A program made the translations under genes and the position numbers. A DNA stretch of 64,000 bases from NCBI GenBank assembly GCA_020723185.1, contig DYJI01000010.1, positions 1-64,000 of the forward strand, written 5' to 3'. The notes beneath the pieces are model-generated. The model was not told the DNA's origin, ran no database searches, and saw only the letters and a program-made list of their open reading frames with translations. How positions within the stretch are numbered: position 1 is the first letter of the stretch; the number at the start of each line of letters is the position of its first letter. The DNA is from Sideroxydans lithotrophicus (lineage in GTDB: Bacteria; Pseudomonadota; Gammaproteobacteria; Burkholderiales; Gallionellaceae). Of the stretch, positions 25,228 to 36,290 are shown piece after piece.

Positions 25228-25641
25228 ATGTGGAAACAGGTCGGCAACACGGTTCAACGCAATGCCCCCCCCTTGGTACGTTTCGACGGCATCCGCGCTA
25301 TTCAGATGCACCTCAACCAAAGATCCAAGGTGGAAGCCTATGTCCATGGCTATTCGACTGAGAAGCCAGAGTTTCCCGAAGATTGTTGTGCAGGTTGCCC
25401 GGTCGGCGAGTGGATACACGGCGAGGGTGGCAAGCAATGCAAGGATGTGGCCCTGCTGAACGACCTGCATGAGAGCTGCTATGAGTTCCACGAGGCGGCG
25501 ACACAGGCATTGCTGCTGGTCGAACTGGGCAAGCGTGAAGCGGCGATGACCATCGTGCGCGGCAGCCGTTTCTTCAAGGATGCTTCGGACCGCTACCAGT
25601 CCAATCTGGCAAAACTCCACCTGTCGTTCGAGATGGCCTAG
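25228..25641 (+). CDS. Stand-alone CZB-type zinc-binding protein
   Basis: This 137-residue helical protein has the chemoreceptor zinc-binding (CZB) pattern: His28 in the first helix, Cys57 in CPVGEWIHGEGG, and His81 and His88 in LHESCYEFHEAA. These are the canonical three His and one Cys. CZB domains are usually the tail of chemoreceptors or diguanylate cyclases and report zinc or oxidants such as HOCl. Here the domain stands alone, 42 bases ahead of a c-di-GMP phosphodiesterase gene, so it may regulate that enzyme. CAGGAGG precedes the ATG. Confidence 0.85.
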   Translation: MWKQVGNTVQRNAPPLVRFDGIRAIQMHLNQRSKVEAYVHGYSTEKPEFPEDCCAGCPVGEWIHGEGGKQCKDVALLNDLHESCYEFHEAATQALLLVELGKREAAMTIVRGSRFFKDASDRYQSNLAKLHLSFEMA

Positions 25642-25683
25642 GCACTCCCGCACGCTGCCGATGCGACCCTGAAGGAGTCTGTC

Positions 25684-27150
25684 ATGGACATGACATCCAA
25701 GCATCCCGCCCATCCTGATAGCTGGCGATTCAACTGGGGGTTCGCGCTGGATGCGGAATCGCTCAGGATACGCCGGGAGCAGTTGCGTACCAGGATGGAG
25801 ATGTTCCCGGCCATGGTGTTCAGCCAGATGGCGGTGCAGCCGCTATTCGTCTGGTTGTTCTGGGACCTGGCCTCCCACTCGGCGCTGCTGTTCTGGCTGG
25901 CCGTGTCGTTCGCGTTGCATGTGGCGGAGATCGCCAAGTGGAGTTTGCATCGCCACCGGCTCGACACGCTGGCGGAGTGCCGTGATTGGCACCTGCATTT
26001 CACTTTCTCCGCGCTGGCTTCCGGTTTGCTGTGGGGCGCAGCCTGTCTGATGTTCTTCCCGGACGACATGTTCTACCAGGGCATACTGATCTGCATCATG
26101 CTCGGTCTGGTCGCGGGCGGGGTCGCCATGAACCCGGTCCATCCGCCTGCCTCGTTCGCCTATCTGTTCGGCATCATGCTGCCGCTCATCGGCCGGGTGA
26201 TGGCGGAGGGCGACACCCTGCACTGGATACTGGCCATGATGCTGCTGCTGTTCTGCATCGTCATGCTGGTGGCGGGCAGGGTGTTGAGCACGACCTTTCA
26301 GACCTCTCTGGAGCAGCGTTTCGAGAACCTGACGTTGCTGAAGCAGCTGGAGGCGCAGAAGAACGCGACCGAGTCGGCGCGCGACCAGCTGGAGAAGGCC
26401 AATGCCGAGCTGCGCGCGCATGAGAGCAAGCTGGAGCTGATGGTGCAGGATCGCACATCGCAGTTGCGCATGCAGACCGAGGAGGTCGGGCTGATCAAGG
26501 ATGCCACGATACTGGCGCTATCCTCGCTGGCGGAGACGCGTGACAACGAGACCGGCAACCACATCCGGCGCACACAGCAATACATCCGGTTGCTGGCGCA
26601 GCGCCTGCAGCGGCATCCACGCTTCCGGGATTTCCTCAGCGACGAGAATGTGGAACTGCTGTTCAAACTGGCACCGCTGCATGATGTGGGCAAGGTCGGT
26701 ATCCCGGACCATATCCTGCACAAGCCGGGGAAACTGACCGATGAAGAGTTCGAGATCATGAAGAAACACACCATACTGGGCGGGAATGCGATCGCGGCGG
26801 CCGAGAGTCAGGTGAACATCCAGAGCCATTTCCTGCGCGTGGCACGCCAGATCGCGGTCGGGCATCACGAGAAATGGGACGGCAGCGGTTATCCGTACGG
26901 ACTGGGCGGAGACGACATCCCGATTTCCGCACGGTTGATGGCGCTGGCCGATGTCTATGATGCCTTGTCCTGCGACCGTGTGTACAAGCAGGCCATCGCG
27001 CACGAGGAGGTGGTCGACATCATCGCTTCCGGGCGCGACACGCAGTTCGATCGCGACATCGTCGATGCCTTCCTCGGTATCCGGGCCGATTTCTCCCGCA
27101 TCGCGCGGCGTTTCCGCGACGAAGGGCGCGGCATGGTGCTCGCAGGGTAG
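25684..27150 (+). CDS. Membrane HD-GYP domain protein (predicted c-di-GMP phosphodiesterase)
   Basis: This is a 488-residue protein. Residues about 45-205 form six hydrophobic segments of an integral membrane sensor. Residues 215-265 look like a coiled coil. The HD-GYP domain occupies about 272-480, with His333-Asp334 (LHDVGK) and Gly402-Tyr403-Pro404 (GSGYPYG) plus the GHHEKWDG motif. All metal and GYP residues are present, so it should be active in breaking down cyclic di-GMP. It probably forms a unit with the CZB protein just upstream. AAGGAG lies ahead of the ATG. Confidence 0.92.
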   Translation: MDMTSKHPAHPDSWRFNWGFALDAESLRIRREQLRTRMEMFPAMVFSQMAVQPLFVWLFWDLASHSALLFWLAVSFALHVAEIAKWSLHRHRLDTLAECRDWHLHFTFSALASGLLWGAACLMFFPDDMFYQGILICIMLGLVAGGVAMNPVHPPASFAYLFGIMLPLIGRVMAEGDTLHWILAMMLLLFCIVMLVAGRVLSTTFQTSLEQRFENLTLLKQLEAQKNATESARDQLEKANAELRAHESKLELMVQDRTSQLRMQTEEVGLIKDATILALSSLAETRDNETGNHIRRTQQYIRLLAQRLQRHPRFRDFLSDENVELLFKLAPLHDVGKVGIPDHILHKPGKLTDEEFEIMKKHTILGGNAIAAAESQVNIQSHFLRVARQIAVGHHEKWDGSGYPYGLGGDDIPISARLMALADVYDALSCDRVYKQAIAHEEVVDIIASGRDTQFDRDIVDAFLGIRADFSRIARRFRDEGRGMVLAG

Positions 27151-27169
27151 TGTTGACGGCGCTGCCCGC

Positions 27170-28264
<1,095 letters not shown>

Positions 28265-28265
28265 C

Positions 28266-28817
28266 TCATGCTCCTTCGCTGAATTTCTGCACGTTGTAGC
28301 GCGAGAGGCGGATATCGTCGGACCAGAAGTCGGCAGGCAGTCCCGCTTTCTCTTTCAGGTGGCCGAGGAAATCCGCAGGCTCGGGCAACTGCGCCCAGAC
28401 CTGAGGCAGATAGGTGGCGCGGCTGCGGCCATATTCGAGGATCACGCCGTCCCGGCCGGGATGGAGTCGGGCCAAGGCATCCGCCTCGCTCTTGAAGCTG
28501 ACGGGCTCGGGCGTGCTGAGCAGGGAGACTTCTATCTGCACTTCTGCGAACTCCTCTTTGCCCAGTGGCGGGAAGCGCGGGTCGCGGAATGCGGCAGCTA
28601 CGGCGTTGTGGCGCACATCGTCATACAGCGCGCGATGAGCCTCCAGGCTGCCGATGCAGCCGCGCAGCCGGCCGTGCAAGTTCAATGTCACGAAGGTCGC
28701 GCCGTCCTGCGCCAGCCAGTCACTGCGTGGCAGGTCGTGCGAATCGAAGCCCAGCTCGCGGGCGATGGCGGCGCGCGCCAGTCGCAGCAATGTCAGTCCA
28801 TGTTGTTCATCATTCAT
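28266..28817 (-). CDS. amrA: AmmeMemoRadiSam system protein AmrA (AMMECR1 domain)
   Basis: This 183-residue protein is one AMMECR1 domain. The signature region GRLRGCIGSLEAHRALYDDVRHNA is present, as is a downstream RFPPL motif. The open frame continues upstream, but the start at 28817 is preceded by AGGAGAA and matches the family's N-terminus. The start overlaps the amrB stop by 8 bases. Function is unknown; the conserved Cys in LRGCIGS suggests a catalytic or ligand role. Confidence 0.9.
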   Translation of the reverse strand: MNDEQHGLTLLRLARAAIARELGFDSHDLPRSDWLAQDGATFVTLNLHGRLRGCIGSLEAHRALYDDVRHNAVAAAFRDPRFPPLGKEEFAEVQIEVSLLSTPEPVSFKSEADALARLHPGRDGVILEYGRSRATYLPQVWAQLPEPADFLGHLKEKAGLPADFWSDDIRLSRYNVQKFSEGA

Positions 28818-29610
28818 GGCCGTTCTCCTCGCAAAAGGCAAAGGCCGCATAACCGACCACGCCATCGCGCGGCCCGGCGGTGTCGCCCGAGTTGCGCAGG
28901 TCGAGCAGATGCGGCGTGAGGTGATGCCGGCGAGCGGCGAGCAGCAGGCCGTTGACCGGTGTCGCGCCGCATGCCTCGTCGTGCGTGATGCCGGGGCGCA
29001 GCGCAAGGATGTCTTGGGCGGTCTTCTGGTCGACCAGTCTGGAAACCTCATAAGGCAGATAGTGGGAGAGATCCGAACTGATCACGATCAGCGTCTCTGT
29101 TCCGCCCCAGAGTCGCAGCAGGACTTCGGCGACGTCTTCCGTACGGGCATCGCCCACCGCCAGCGGCAGCAGGGTGAAGTCGTTCAGCGCGATTTGCAGG
29201 AACGGCAACTGGACCTCCAGTGCGTGCTCGAAGGCATGTGCCTGGGCGCTGACCGTGATCTGGGGCAGGTCGGCGATGGCGCGCATGGCGTCCGTGTCCA
29301 GCGCGACGGGGCCCAGCGGTGTGGAGAAGGTGTCCGCATCGGGCAGGGCCATGCCGTGTACCGGGACGCGGTGGGTAGGGCCCAGCAGGATCACCCGGCG
29401 GATGCGGGAGGCGATCGTTCGCAGGCTGGCATAGGCGCTGGCGGCGACCGGACCGGAATACATGTATCCGGCATGGGGGACGATCAGTGCCTTGGGTGTC
29501 AGGTCACTCGCGGCAGGGGAGGCCAGCAAGGCGCGCACATCTGCGGCCAGGGTGTTGGCATCGGCCGGATAGAAGGATCCGGCGACAGCAGGCGGACGTG
29601 TGTTCGGCAT
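28810..29610 (-). CDS. amrB: AmmeMemoRadiSam system protein AmrB (MEMO1 family)
   Basis: This 266-residue protein has the MEMO fold, which is related to extradiol dioxygenases. Metal-ligand-like motifs are VPHAGYMYSG and ISSDLSHYLP, with a conserved Cys in HDEACGATP. The start at 29610 has GGGAG upstream and gives the usual N-terminus PPAVAGSFYP. It is first of the amrB-amrA-amrS operon. Human MEMO1 has been reported to bind copper or iron; the bacterial role is open. Confidence 0.92.
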   Translation of the reverse strand: MPNTRPPAVAGSFYPADANTLAADVRALLASPAASDLTPKALIVPHAGYMYSGPVAASAYASLRTIASRIRRVILLGPTHRVPVHGMALPDADTFSTPLGPVALDTDAMRAIADLPQITVSAQAHAFEHALEVQLPFLQIALNDFTLLPLAVGDARTEDVAEVLLRLWGGTETLIVISSDLSHYLPYEVSRLVDQKTAQDILALRPGITHDEACGATPVNGLLLAARRHHLTPHLLDLRNSGDTAGPRDGVVGYAAFAFCEENGHE

Positions 29611-29685
29611 GACGACTCCCTTCGGGGAATTGCATGCGCCCAGCATAGGACGCCGGGCCCCGCCGGGCAAGCAGGAATTCTCGGG

Positions 29686-31776
29686 CTAGGTGGCGGGGTC
29701 GTCGGTCATGCCGCACTTGGTCAGCGGATAGCCGGCCTTGCGCAGTTCTACCGCCGATCGGGCCAGTTCCTCGGCGGAGGATTTTGCTTCTGCCGATGAG
29801 CTGGCGTTATGTTCCACCAGCGCGGTGATGCGCTCCAGACTTTCGGCCACCTGTTTGCCGGCCGCGGTCTGGTCGCTCGACGCTTTGGCGATGTGGTCGA
29901 CGCGCGAAGCGACGTTGACCGAGGCGCTCATGATCTCCTTCAGACCGTCGCCGTTCTTGCGTATCAGGTCTATGCTCTGGCTCACCTTGCTGACGGAGTG
30001 TTCCATGGAAGCCACGGCCGTGTCGGAGATGGCGGTGATCTCGCCGATGTTGCGCGTGATGTCGGTGGTGCTGTTGGCGGTGCGTTCGGCCAGCTTGCGA
30101 ACCTCGTCGGCGACTACCGCGAAGCCGCGCCCCTGCTCGCCCGCACGCGCCGCTTCGATGGCTGCGTTCAGCGCCAGCAGGTTGGTCTGGTCGGCGATCT
30201 CCTTGATGGTGTCTGCGATCGCGCCGATGCGCTGGATGGCCTGACCCAGATCGGAGATGGTCTTGCTGGATGACTGCACGGTATTGGCCACTTCGCCGGT
30301 CGCTTCGATGCTCAGCTCCATGTTGCGGTTGTTCTCCTCCACCACGCGCTGCATGGCTTTGGCGTCCTGCAGCGAATCGTTCGCCATGTGCGAGACCTCC
30401 TCTACCGACAGGCTGAACTGCTCCATGGAGCGTGTGATCTGCTGGATGTTGTCGCGTTCGTTCACGGCATTGTCGGCCACCGTGCTCACCCGCTGGTCCA
30501 TCTCGGTGATGCGCCCCTGTATCTTCTTCACCGGCGTGACGATCTCGTCCACCGTGGTGCGCAGATAGGTCTGCATGGTCTGGATCTCGCACAGTAACTG
30601 GCCCATCTCGTCCCGCGTGGAGATGTCCAGCTGGCCGTCCAGATTGCCTTCCATGATGTTGCGGAACTCGCTGCGCACGGCCGCCGCCGGCGTGCGCACG
30701 TAGCGTTTGACCGAGAAGCCGATGAAGAAATACAGGAACACGTGCAGGGCGACCTGGCCGAGCACGGTCTGCACTTCCATATGGTTGATGCGGGCATAGT
30801 CGGGGGCGAGGTCTATCGTCACGTCCGACGCGCCGAGTATGGTGCCTTCCTCGGTCTGGTGACAGCCGGTGCAGTCGGTGCCGTGGAAGTCCTTGCTGGC
30901 GGCATAGGGGGTGATGACGCGCAGCATGGGATTGCCCTGCGCATCTTTGCCGAAAGTGATGCGCGCCTGCTTGCTGGCGATCACTTCGCGCTGCACCTCG
31001 TCCTTGAGCTGCTCTTCCGGTAACCCCGGCCCGTACAGATCGACGACGGGTTGGGCGCGGACCAGTTGCACCGACTTGATGTTCACACCGGTGCTGATCT
31101 TGTGCAGCAGCAGTTTGCGGTTCTCGGTCTCGCTGATCTGTCCGGTGACCATCAGCAGGTTGGCGCCGTCGATGATCTCGTTGGCTACCTGTGCACCTTT
31201 CTCTTCCGCCAGGATCCTGGATTCTTCGCGCAGGTTGGCCGAGACGAATATCTGCGCGCCGGAAAGCACGACCACCAGCGACATCTGGATCAGGAATTGC
31301 AGCTTGCTGATCAGCGACCAGTTCTTGAATTTGTAGCGTTCATAGCGGGAGACGATCTGCTGTCCGCTGTTGCGCAGCCCGGCGTACAGCGATTCGGTGG
31401 CCGCCACGTCGTCGCGGGAAGGGGGGCGGCGCACCGAGACATATCCCGTGATGTTGCCGTTCTCGATGATGGGTGCCACAGTGGCATGCACCCAGTAGTG
31501 GTCGCCGTTCTTGCAGCGGTTCTTCACCAGTCCGCGCCACGGGTGTTCGTCTTTCAGGGTGTCCCACAGCCACTTGAAAGCCTGTGGCGGCATGTCGGGG
31601 TGGCGCACGATGTTGTGGCTCTTGCCGATCAGCTCATCCCGTGCATAGCCGGAGATGCGCACGAAGGCATCGTTCACATAGGTGATGATGCCTTTGGTGT
31701 CGGTCTTGGAAATGAGCACCGTCCCGGCCGGGAACGGCACTTCCTTCTGCGAGACGTAAGCGGTCCTGTTTTGCAT
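29686..31776 (-). CDS. Methyl-accepting chemotaxis protein with PAS and heme-c-type sensor domains
   Basis: This 696-residue receptor has a cytoplasmic N-terminal PAS domain (about 20-115, Aer-like), TM1 (about 160-180) and a periplasmic domain (about 181-338). TM2 (about 339-357), HAMP, and the methyl-accepting signalling domain (about 430-690, with the [21 protein letters not shown] hairpin tip) follow. The periplasmic part holds Cys302-x2-Cys305-His306 (CTGCH), the covalent heme attachment motif, as in Tll0287-like sensors. It thus may sense redox state, oxygen or NO both inside and outside the membrane. A strong sigma-28 promoter lies 40 bases upstream, tying it to flagellar motility. Confidence 0.93.
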   Translation of the reverse strand: MQNRTAYVSQKEVPFPAGTVLISKTDTKGIITYVNDAFVRISGYARDELIGKSHNIVRHPDMPPQAFKWLWDTLKDEHPWRGLVKNRCKNGDHYWVHATVAPIIENGNITGYVSVRRPPSRDDVAATESLYAGLRNSGQQIVSRYERYKFKNWSLISKLQFLIQMSLVVVLSGAQIFVSANLREESRILAEEKGAQVANEIIDGANLLMVTGQISETENRKLLLHKISTGVNIKSVQLVRAQPVVDLYGPGLPEEQLKDEVQREVIASKQARITFGKDAQGNPMLRVITPYAASKDFHGTDCTGCHQTEEGTILGASDVTIDLAPDYARINHMEVQTVLGQVALHVFLYFFIGFSVKRYVRTPAAAVRSEFRNIMEGNLDGQLDISTRDEMGQLLCEIQTMQTYLRTTVDEIVTPVKKIQGRITEMDQRVSTVADNAVNERDNIQQITRSMEQFSLSVEEVSHMANDSLQDAKAMQRVVEENNRNMELSIEATGEVANTVQSSSKTISDLGQAIQRIGAIADTIKEIADQTNLLALNAAIEAARAGEQGRGFAVVADEVRKLAERTANSTTDITRNIGEITAISDTAVASMEHSVSKVSQSIDLIRKNGDGLKEIMSASVNVASRVDHIAKASSDQTAAGKQVAESLERITALVEHNASSSAEAKSSAEELARSAVELRKAGYPLTKCGMTDDPAT

Positions 31777-31815
31777 GCTGTGCCTTCCCCCCTGAAGACT
31801 TGCGATGTAGAGACC

Positions 31816-31842
31816 CTATCGGCCGGAACCCCGTAAAGTTTA
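31816..31842 (-). promoter_or_regulatory. Sigma-28 (FliA) promoter of the chemoreceptor gene
   Basis: On the - strand TAAACTTT (31842-31835), 11 bases, then GCCGATAG (31823-31816). The E. coli FliA consensus is TAAAGTTT-N11-GCCGATAA; 14 of 16 positions match with exact spacing. It lies 40 bases before the ATG and points to a motile, flagellated cell. Confidence 0.85.
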
Positions 31843-31869
31843 GGGCTATTCCGTCGCGGTGTCGGTGCT

Positions 31870-32862
31870 TCAGCCCAGCAGGTGCTTCACATGCGAACGT
31901 TCTTCCGTCAATTCCTTGTGGCTATCCATCATGTGTTTGCGTCCCAGCTCGCTGATGGGCAGGCCTTGCACGATCTCGTAGTGACCGTTGCGGCAGGTCA
32001 CCGGGAAGCCGTACATCACCCCCTCGGGGATGCCGTAGCTGCCGTCGGAAGGAACGCTCATGGTGACCCAGTCGTTGTGGTGCGAACGCAGCAGCCAGTC
32101 ATGCATATGGCTGATGGCGGCATTGGCCGCGCTGGCCGCGCTGGACAGGCCGCGTGCCTCGATCACCGCCGCGCCGCGCTTCTGCACGGTGGGGATGAAA
32201 TCGTCCTCGATCCAGCCTTCCCAGTTGTTCTGTTTCAATACATCGATCACTTTGCGTCCGCGTATCTCCGCATGCGACAGGTCGGGATATTGCGTGCCGG
32301 AGTGGTTGCCCCACACCACCATCTTCTTGATGTCCTGTATCGGTTGGAACAGCTTGAGTGCCACCTGGGTGATGGCGCGGTTGTGGTCCAGGCGCATCAT
32401 GGCGGTGAAGTTCTTAGGGTCGAGGTCGGGCGCGTTCTTCATGGCGATCAACGCGTTGGTGTTGGCCGGGTTGCCGACCACCAGCACCTTGACGTGGCGG
32501 GCGGCGACCTCGTTCAGGATGCGCCCCTGTTCGGAGAAGATGGCACCGTTGGCCTGCAGCAGGTCGCTGCGCTCCATGCCTTTGGCGCGCGGGCGCGCGC
32601 CCACCATCAGCACCACTTCGGTATCGCGGAAGGCGACACGCGGATCATCGGTGGTGATGATCTGTTGCAGCATGGGGAAGGCGCAGTCCTCCAGCTCCAT
32701 GGCGACGCCGCGCAAGGCTTGCTGCGCGGGCGTGATGTCGAGCAATTGCAGGATGACGGGCTGCTCCCGGCCCAGCATGTCGCCGTTCGCGATGCGGAAC
32801 AGCATGTTGTAACCGATCTGGCCTGCGGCGCCGGTGATGGTGACACGGACGGGTGCTTTCAT
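31870..32862 (-). CDS. mdh: Malate dehydrogenase
   Basis: This 330-residue NAD-dependent enzyme interconverts malate and oxaloacetate in the TCA cycle. The Rossmann motif TGAAGQIG is at residues 10-17. The substrate-binding arginines ([22 protein letters not shown]) and the catalytic His motif [10 protein letters not shown] identify it. It belongs to the long MDH type of betaproteobacteria. It lies divergent from, and close to, the sdh-gltA-odh genes of the same cycle. Confidence 0.95.
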   Translation of the reverse strand: MKAPVRVTITGAAGQIGYNMLFRIANGDMLGREQPVILQLLDITPAQQALRGVAMELEDCAFPMLQQIITTDDPRVAFRDTEVVLMVGARPRAKGMERSDLLQANGAIFSEQGRILNEVAARHVKVLVVGNPANTNALIAMKNAPDLDPKNFTAMMRLDHNRAITQVALKLFQPIQDIKKMVVWGNHSGTQYPDLSHAEIRGRKVIDVLKQNNWEGWIEDDFIPTVQKRGAAVIEARGLSSAASAANAAISHMHDWLLRSHHNDWVTMSVPSDGSYGIPEGVMYGFPVTCRNGHYEIVQGLPISELGRKHMMDSHKELTEERSHVKHLLG

Positions 32863-32929
32863 GGCTTCCTCCTGCGGATGGGCGTGCTTGGCATTCTGCC
32901 AGTGTTCCGTGCGCAGCGGAAGGAAGCGT

Positions 32930-33175
32930 TCAGCGGTTCGGCTTCGGGACGGGGATGATGAGCGATTTGTGGCCGAACGCGCGCAGGCCGAGGGTGCTGC
33001 AGGCCAGGCTGGCCGGCTCCGTGGCGATCATCGTCGCGAGGACGATGCGTTGCGGGTTCTGCGCGGTGGGCTCGAAGAAGTGGATGCTCTCCACGGTCCC
33101 GAAAGTGCCCAGCACTTGCTGGATGAGACGCGTGATCTCCTCTTCGCTATCCAGTTCGGCGAGGCGGCTGAGCAT
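32930..33175 (-). CDS. Small uncharacterised protein
   Basis: This 81-residue protein starts at the ATG at 33175. I do not recognise it. It has an acidic helical start ([17 protein letters not shown]) and a mixed C-terminal half ([21 protein letters not shown]). The start lies within 2 bases of the stop of the winged-helix gene, so the two are probably translated together and may act together. Confidence 0.6.
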   Translation of the reverse strand: MLSRLAELDSEEEITRLIQQVLGTFGTVESIHFFEPTAQNPQRIVLATMIATEPASLACSTLGLRAFGHKSLIIPVPKPNR

Positions 33176-33176
33176 G

Positions 33177-33524
33177 TCAGACTTTCTTTTTGGGCGCTTG
33201 CGCGTGCAGGATCTGCACGTAGCGATCCACCAGTTTGCGCGTCTGTGAAGAGACGCCGAGCTGGATACTGCGGCGATCGCTGGCGCTGCGGTTGCGAGTG
33301 AGGATGCCGGCTTCGACCAGTGCATGCACTCTGCGTTGGGTGGTAGAAGTCGAGGTGATGCCGATCAGCAGCAGGCACTTCAGAGTCAATGGCTCTCCCA
33401 TATCCTCGTGATAACCGACCTCGATCACGATGTCGAAATCCTCATGGGAGCGCAGGTGCGGCATGCGTGCCTTCTCGAATTCCCTGATTGTTTTTAGTCT
33501 TTTGAAGGCGGTCATGGTCTGCAT
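33177..33524 (-). CDS. Winged-helix (MarR-like) DNA-binding protein
   Basis: This 115-residue protein has a helix-turn-helix-like stretch (TLKCLLLIGITSTSTTQRRVHALVEAGILTRNRSASDRRSIQLG), with the wing motif R-S-A-S-D-R-R, as in MarR-type regulators. A GAAG precedes the ATG at 33524; a second ATG lies 3 codons in. It is divergent from sdhC, about 180 bases away, so control of the sdh promoter is possible but not shown. The divergent gap 33525-33701 is AT-richer than its surroundings; I could not fix a promoter in it. Confidence 0.75.
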   Translation of the reverse strand: MQTMTAFKRLKTIREFEKARMPHLRSHEDFDIVIEVGYHEDMGEPLTLKCLLLIGITSTSTTQRRVHALVEAGILTRNRSASDRRSIQLGVSSQTRKLVDRYVQILHAQAPKKKV

Positions 33525-33701
33525 TTTCTTCGAATGTAAAGTTATGGCAAGGTCGATTGCATATCATTTTGGTGTCTATCGCGAGCGGCCTAATGTGAGC
33601 ATTGGAAAATTCAATACTCGTTACCGGGTGCCGTATTGATATCTAAATCCGTCGCTTCGGGTGTAACATTGCGGCACTCGATCTTGGTAGTGGAAAAGGA
33701 C

Positions 33702-34076
33702 ATGAACAAGACACGCCCCAAACATCTAGCACTGCACAAGATCAAGTTGCCGTTGGCCGGTTATGTCTCCATCCTGCATCGCTTCTCCGGTGCGATCCTG
33801 TTCCTGGCTTTGCCCCTGTTGCTCGCCATGCTCGACCAGAGTCTGCGCTCAATCGAGACTTTCACCAACCTTGCAGAATATCTGGATCATGCATTGGTCA
33901 AGCTTGCCCTGATCGGATTGATGTGGGCTTTCCTGCATCATTTTTGCGCGGGTCTGCGCTATCTGGCGATCGACCTGCATCTGGTGCACGGACTGAGCGG
34001 CGCGCGCGCCAGTAGCCGCTGGGTGTTGGCGGTGAGTCTGGCATTGACCGTTCTCCTGGGAGTGAAGCTATGGTGA
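33702..34076 (+). CDS. sdhC: Succinate dehydrogenase cytochrome b556 subunit
   Basis: This 124-residue protein has three transmembrane helices and the family motif LHRFSGAILF near the N-terminus. The HHFCAGLRYLAIDLH helix contains the probable heme b His ligand. SdhC with SdhD anchors the complex and reduces quinone. I started it at 33702, as the upstream open frame lacks a family match. The sdhD start overlaps its end by 7 bases. Confidence 0.93.
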   Translation: MNKTRPKHLALHKIKLPLAGYVSILHRFSGAILFLALPLLLAMLDQSLRSIETFTNLAEYLDHALVKLALIGLMWAFLHHFCAGLRYLAIDLHLVHGLSGARASSRWVLAVSLALTVLLGVKLW

Positions 34077-34417
34077 ATCGTATCGTGACCGGCGCGCATT
34101 ACGGTCTGCGCGACTGGCTGGTGCAGCGTGTCACTGCAGTGGTGATGGCTGTCTATGTGCTGGCGCTGGCCGCTTGGGCGCTTTGGCAACCGGCGCTCGG
34201 TTACGACGTCTGGACCGAGTTGTTCTCCGGCAACATGATGCGATCCTTCTCGCTGCTGTTCCTGCTCAGTCTTTTCTATCATGCATGGATAGGCGTGCGT
34301 GACATCGTGATGGATTATGTGAAGCCGGCCGGCGTGCGGCTGCTCATCCATGTACTGGTGATCCTCGTGCTCATCCTGTATGTGATCTGGTCGGTGCAAA
34401 TTCTTTGGGGCATGTGA
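34070..34417 (+). CDS. sdhD: Succinate dehydrogenase membrane anchor subunit
   Basis: This 115-residue protein has three transmembrane segments and a conserved [13 protein letters not shown] motif that supplies a heme and quinone-site residue. It overlaps both sdhC (7 bases) and sdhA (1 base, TGATG). Confidence 0.93.
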   Translation: MVNRIVTGAHYGLRDWLVQRVTAVVMAVYVLALAAWALWQPALGYDVWTELFSGNMMRSFSLLFLLSLFYHAWIGVRDIVMDYVKPAGVRLLIHVLVILVLILYVIWSVQILWGM

Positions 34418-36180
34418 TGGCGGTCAACAAGAGAACATTCGATGTGGTGGTGGTGGGAGCGGGCGGCGCCGGCATGCGTGCAGCGCTGACCCTGTCGCAG
34501 GCCGGGCTCAAGGTTGCTGTATTGTCCAAGGTGTTTCCCACGCGTTCGCACACCGTCGCAGCGCAGGGTGGCATCGCCGCTTCGCTGGGAAACGTCAACG
34601 AGGACAACTGGCACTGGCACATGTACGACACCGTGAAGGGGTCGGACTATCTGGGCGACCAGGACGCCATCGAATACATGTGCCGCGCCGCACCGGAAGT
34701 GGTGTACGAACTGGAGCATTTCGGCATGCCCTTCGACCGGCTCGATTCCGGCAAGATCTACCAGCGCCCCTTCGGCGGCCACATGCAGGACTACGGCAAG
34801 AACCCGGTGCCGCGCGCCTGCGCCGCCGCCGACCGCACCGGCCACGCCTTGCTGCACACGCTGTACCAGCAGAACGTCAAGGCCAACACCAATTTCTTCG
34901 TGGAGTGGATGGCGCTGGACCTGATCCGCGACCAGGACGGTGACGTGCTGGGTGTGGTGGCGATGGAGATCGAGACTTCCGAAGTGATGATCCTGCAGGC
35001 GCGCGCGACCCTGTTCGCCACCGGCGGCGCAGGTCGTATCTTCTCCGCCAGCACCAATGCCTACATCAATACCGGCGACGGCCTCGGCATGGCGGCGCGC
35101 GCGGGCATCCCGCTCGAAGACATGGAATTCTTCCAGTTCCACCCGACCGGCGTGCACGGTGCGGGCGTGCTGATCACCGAAGGCGTGCGCGGCGAGGGTG
35201 GCTACCTGGTGAACAAGGACGGCGAACGTTTCATGCCGCGTTATGCGCCGACCGCGAAAGACCTGGCCAGCCGCGACGTGGTGTCGCGCGCGATGGCCAC
35301 CGAGATCAAGGAAGGTCGCGGTTGCGGCCCGCATGGCGACCATGTGTTGCTCAAGCTCGATCATCTTGGCGATGAAGTGATCCGTCACCGCCTGCCCGGC
35401 ATCCGTGACATCGCACTCAAGTTCGCGCATGTCGATCCCTCCAAGGCCCCCATCCCCGTTGTGCCGACCGCGCACTACATGATGGGCGGCATCCCCACCA
35501 ACTACCATGGTCAGGTGGTGGCACCACACGGCACCGGGCCGGACGTGGTGGTGCAAGGCTTCTACGCGGTGGGCGAGTGCGCCTGCGTGTCGGTGCACGG
35601 TGCCAACCGACTCGGCTGCAACTCGCTGCTCGACCTGATCGTGTTCGGTCGCGCCGCCGCGCGCCAGGTCATCGAAGACCTGAAGGCCAATCCTAACCAC
35701 AAGCCGCTGCCGGCCGACGCAGCCGACCGTCCGCTGGCGCGACTGGCCAGACTGGAAGAGCAGAAGAACGGTGAGAGCGTCGCGGAAGTCGGTGATGCGA
35801 TGCGCAAAGTGATGCAGACGCATTGCGGCGTGTTCCGTTTCCCGGATCTGCTCGCGGAAGGCGTGACGAAGATCCGCGAAGTCGCCGAGCGCGTGAAGAC
35901 CACCGAGATCAAGGACAAGAGCAAGGTCTTCAATACGGCGCGCGTCGAGGCGCTGGAACTGGACAATCTGATCGAAGTGGCTCAGGCCACCATGACCGCT
36001 GCCGAGGCGCGCAAGGAAAGCCGCGGTGCGCATGCGCGCGAGGACTTCCCCGAGCGCGACGACAAGAACTGGCTCAAGCACTCGCTGTATTTCAGCGAAG
36101 GAAAACGTCTGGATTACAAACCGGTCCGCCTGAAGCCGCTGACGGTGGAAACCTTCCCGCTCAAGGCGCGGGTGTACTAG
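34417..36180 (+). CDS. sdhA: Succinate dehydrogenase flavoprotein subunit
   Basis: This 587-residue protein (E. coli 588) has the FAD motif GAGGAGM (14-20) and covalent-FAD His45 in [10 protein letters not shown]. The substrate-site motif HPTGVHGAG and the catalytic Arg/His region ([10 protein letters not shown]) are present. It oxidises succinate to fumarate on the cytoplasmic face. The ATG at 34417 shares its first base with the sdhD stop codon. Confidence 0.97.
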   Translation: MAVNKRTFDVVVVGAGGAGMRAALTLSQAGLKVAVLSKVFPTRSHTVAAQGGIAASLGNVNEDNWHWHMYDTVKGSDYLGDQDAIEYMCRAAPEVVYELEHFGMPFDRLDSGKIYQRPFGGHMQDYGKNPVPRACAAADRTGHALLHTLYQQNVKANTNFFVEWMALDLIRDQDGDVLGVVAMEIETSEVMILQARATLFATGGAGRIFSASTNAYINTGDGLGMAARAGIPLEDMEFFQFHPTGVHGAGVLITEGVRGEGGYLVNKDGERFMPRYAPTAKDLASRDVVSRAMATEIKEGRGCGPHGDHVLLKLDHLGDEVIRHRLPGIRDIALKFAHVDPSKAPIPVVPTAHYMMGGIPTNYHGQVVAPHGTGPDVVVQGFYAVGECACVSVHGANRLGCNSLLDLIVFGRAAARQVIEDLKANPNHKPLPADAADRPLARLARLEEQKNGESVAEVGDAMRKVMQTHCGVFRFPDLLAEGVTKIREVAERVKTTEIKDKSKVFNTARVEALELDNLIEVAQATMTAAEARKESRGAHAREDFPERDDKNWLKHSLYFSEGKRLDYKPVRLKPLTVETFPLKARVY

Positions 36181-36220
36181 GAGGCGGCGATGAGATCTAG
36201 TTACGGCCGCTACGCTTCAC

Positions 36221-36262
36221 ATCGGCTTCGCCGATATGAGCCTGCACTGAAACTTCGTGCAG
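36221..36262 (+). other. Two hairpins in the sdhA-sdhB gap
   Basis: ATCGGC-TTC-GCCGAT (36221-36235) and CTGCAC...GTGCAG (36242-36262, with an inner GAA/TTC pairing) lie in the 110-base gap between sdhA and sdhB, in an operon where the other joints overlap or nearly touch. They may affect mRNA processing or stability between the two genes. Confidence 0.5.
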
Positions 36263-36290
36263 CCATGCCGTTCCTTCGAGGGATATAGTC

